From: Pseudomonadota bacterium
GTDB taxonomy: Bacteria > Chloroflexota > UBA6077 > JAJPHF01
Direction: 5' to 3'
Assembly (NCBI GenBank): GCA_021325365.1
Contig: JAJPHF010000147.1
Span: 1-64,000, forward strand
DNA length: 64,000 bases
Position numbers and translations under genes: made by a program. The notes below the pieces were generated by a model. That model saw nothing but the letters and a program-made list of their open reading frames with translations, had not been told where the DNA came from and made no database searches. Positions 62,478 through 64,000 of the stretch are shown piece by piece (positions within the stretch are counted from its first letter, which is position 1; each line of letters opens with the position of its first letter).

Positions 62478-64000
62478 TGCTCGAACCTACCGCCCCTGCT
62501 CAGCACTCAGCACTCAGCAGTCAGCAAGCGGCAGACCGGCGGGCGCTCTACCTGCGCTGGCGGCCCGGCCGCTTCGCCGACGTGCTTGGCCAGGAGCACG
62601 TTACGCGCACCCTGCGCAATGCCGTGGCGGCCAGCCAGGTCGCCCACGCCTATCTGTTCTGCGGGCCGCGCGGCACCGGCAAGACGAGCATCGCGCGCAT
62701 CCTGTTCAAAGCGATGGCCTGCGAGGCGCCGCAAGACGGCGACGCCTGCGACGCCTGCGACGCTTGTCACGACGTGGGGAGCGGACGTGCCCTCGATCTA
62801 GTCGAGATCGACGCGGCATCGAACCGCGGCATCGACCACATCCGCGATTTGCGCGAGAAGGTGTGGATCTCGCCGTCGCAGGCCCCGCGCAAAATGTACA
62901 TCCTCGACGAGGCGCACCAGCTCTCGGCGGCGGCCTGGGACGCGTTCCTGAAGACGCTCGAGGAGCCGCCGCCGCACGTCGTGTTCGTGTTGGCGACGAC
63001 CGAGGTGCACAAGGTGCCGGCGACGATCCTCTCGCGCTGCCAGCGCTTCGACCTCGGCCGCATCGCGCTGAACGACCTGGTGGCGCACCTAGGCAAGGTC
63101 ATCGCGGCCGAGGGGCTCAAGGCCGAGCCGGCGGTCTTGCAGCGGGTGGCGCGGCTGGCGCACGGTGGGGTGCGCGACGCACTCAGCACCCTCGACCAGC
63201 TCGTGGCCTACAGCGGCGACTCGATCACGCTGGCCGCGGCACGCGAGGTGCTGGGGCTGACGGCGGAGGAGTCGCTGCGGGCGACCGCCGAGGCACTCGC
63301 GCGCCACGACGCCCGCGCCGCCCTCGCGGTCGTGGCCCAGCTCGCCCGCGAGGGCGCCGACCTGCGCCAGTTTCTCGACGATCTCGTCGGCTACCTGCGC
63401 GCCCTCCTGCTCGCGCGTCTCGGAGCCAGCGACGTGCTGGCGTTCGAGTTCGGCGCCGACGAGCAAGCCTGGCTGGAGAGCCAGGCCGGCGCCTGGCAGC
63501 CGGCCGCGCTGGTCGCGATGGTGCGGCGGCTGAGCGCCGTGGACCCCAAGGGGCGCGACGCCGGCCAGCTCCAGGTGCAGCTTGAGCTTGCGCTGCTGGA
63601 AACGGCGCTCGACGCCGCGATCGGCCCGGCGTCGGCGGTGCCGGCGGCCGGCGGCAGTATGGCACCTTTCGTGCCGCCTCGGGACCCCGTGCGCCCGGCG
63701 GCCGCGTCTTCCGGCCCGCCACCCCTATCGGCGGTGCGGACCGAGGCCAGCGCGCCGGCTGCACCGGTGAGCGCGGGCCCCGCCGGCGACCCGGCGACCA
63801 CGGCAGCCCGAGGAGAGCCCGTGTCGTCCGGCAAGGGGCCGGGTGCAGAGCCGGACGGCGCCGCCCCGGATAGCGCAAACGGCCGAGTCGCGGCCGCTGC
63901 CGAGACCACGGAGGACGGCGCGGCGACGCTGCCCGAGCCCATTCCGCATCCAGCCATTCAGGAAGCGATCGTCCGCCACCGTTGGGCACAGTTCATGGAG
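62474..64000 (+). CDS. dnaX: DNA polymerase III subunit gamma/tau, N-terminal part (runs off the window)
   Basis: The frame is open to the window end (509 residues seen). ATG 62474 overlaps the recO stop; ATG 62477 is next. The first 20 residues include a CAGCACTCAG-type simple repeat. AAA+ clamp-loader ATPase: LYLRWRPGRFADVLGQEHV, Walker A GPRGTGKTS, four-Cys zinc module (C-x8-C-x2-C-x2-C: EAPQDGDACDACDACHDVG), Walker B YILDEAHQLS, sensor 1 ATTEVHKV and SRCQRFDLG. Domain III and an Ala/Pro/Gly-rich linker follow. Domains IV-V lie beyond the window. Confidence 0.95.
   Translation, partial: MMLEPTAPAQHSALSSQQAADRRALYLRWRPGRFADVLGQEHVTRTLRNAVAASQVAHAYLFCGPRGTGKTSIARILFKAMACEAPQDGDACDACDACHDVGSGRALDLVEIDAASNRGIDHIRDLREKVWISPSQAPRKMYILDEAHQLSAAAWDAFLKTLEEPPPHVVFVLATTEVHKVPATILSRCQRFDLGRIALNDLVAHLGKVIAAEGLKAEPAVLQRVARLAHGGVRDALSTLDQLVAYSGDSITLAAAREVLGLTAEESLRATAEALARHDARAALAVVAQLAREGADLRQFLDDLVGYLRALLLARLGASDVLAFEFGADEQAWLESQAGAWQPAALVAMVRRLSAVDPKGRDAGQLQVQLELALLETALDAAIGPASAVPAAGGSMAPFVPPRDPVRPAAASSGPPPLSAVRTEASAPAAPVSAGPAGDPATTAARGEPVSSGKGPGAEPDGAAPDSANGRVAAAAETTEDGAATLPEPIPHPAIQEAIVRHRWAQFME

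Overview
The window is a GC-rich (about 70 percent), gene-dense bacterial chromosome segment. Gene content and style (LIV-type and iron-type ABC transporters, lipoproteins with Pro/Thr/Gly/Ser-rich stretches, many GTG and TTG starts, strong AGGAGG-type ribosome sites, an rpsP-khpA-rimM-recO-dnaX block) fit a soil or thermophilic member of the Chloroflexota. That assignment is inferred from style, because no rRNA or tRNA gene was seen.

Layout. 1-2808: membrane-stress cluster (C-terminal part of a flotillin, an XRE/EspR-like regulator, a short PspA-like coiled coil, PspA). 2809-4069: gene-poor DNA with repeats and a possible decayed subtilase. 4070-6445: a NarL-type response regulator and a secreted alpha/beta hydrolase, with two palindromes between them and visibly lower GC. 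6756-14549: envelope proteins (lipoproteins, SH3 protein, M16 peptidase, amidase, dienelactone hydrolase, YVTN propeller lipoprotein, DUF1360). 14752-19085: a magnesium operon (PRC/MgtE_N/CBS protein, MgtE, divergent NRAMP) behind a sigma-70 promoter and a leader of about 260 nt with an intrinsic terminator and a competing helix over the ribosome site. 19127-25451: MBL hydrolase, YchF, a Gly/Ser-repeat exported protein in an operon with a glutathionylspermidine-synthase-like ATP-grasp enzyme, a convergent DUF350 gene and an ArsR regulator. 26095-37157: M29-like protein with an orphan binding protein, an iron-type ABC system (permease, ATPase, two tandem binding proteins sharing a CxxCYxHHY motif), an AAA+ ATPase, a lone receiver and an ornithine-cyclodeaminase homologue. 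38091-42861: a complete livKHMGF operon. 42873-51670: a C39-like peptidase, an OmpR/histidine-kinase pair, a DUF5666 protein, a MacB-type ATPase and a 950-residue periplasmic adaptor built from 18 coiled-coil repeats. 52012-57703: MFS exporter, split chromate transporter, guaB carrying a frameshift, and two exported small proteins. 57920-64000: two zinc-ribbon proteins, the primary sigma factor, ribosomal protein S16 with a long tail, KhpA, RimM, RecO and the start of DnaX.

Two families of short dispersed repeats run through the intergenic regions: a CCCTCTCCC/GGGAGAGGG element at four loci, with similar outer borders at the loci where both ends can be read, and a GTAGGGGCGGG element in three copies. 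No CRISPR array, prophage, integrase or transposase was found.

The most promising unexplained signals are the switch-like leader of the magnesium operon, the repeat-expanded adaptor lacking a recognisable permease, and the ATP-grasp/DUF350/Gly-Ser-repeat locus.
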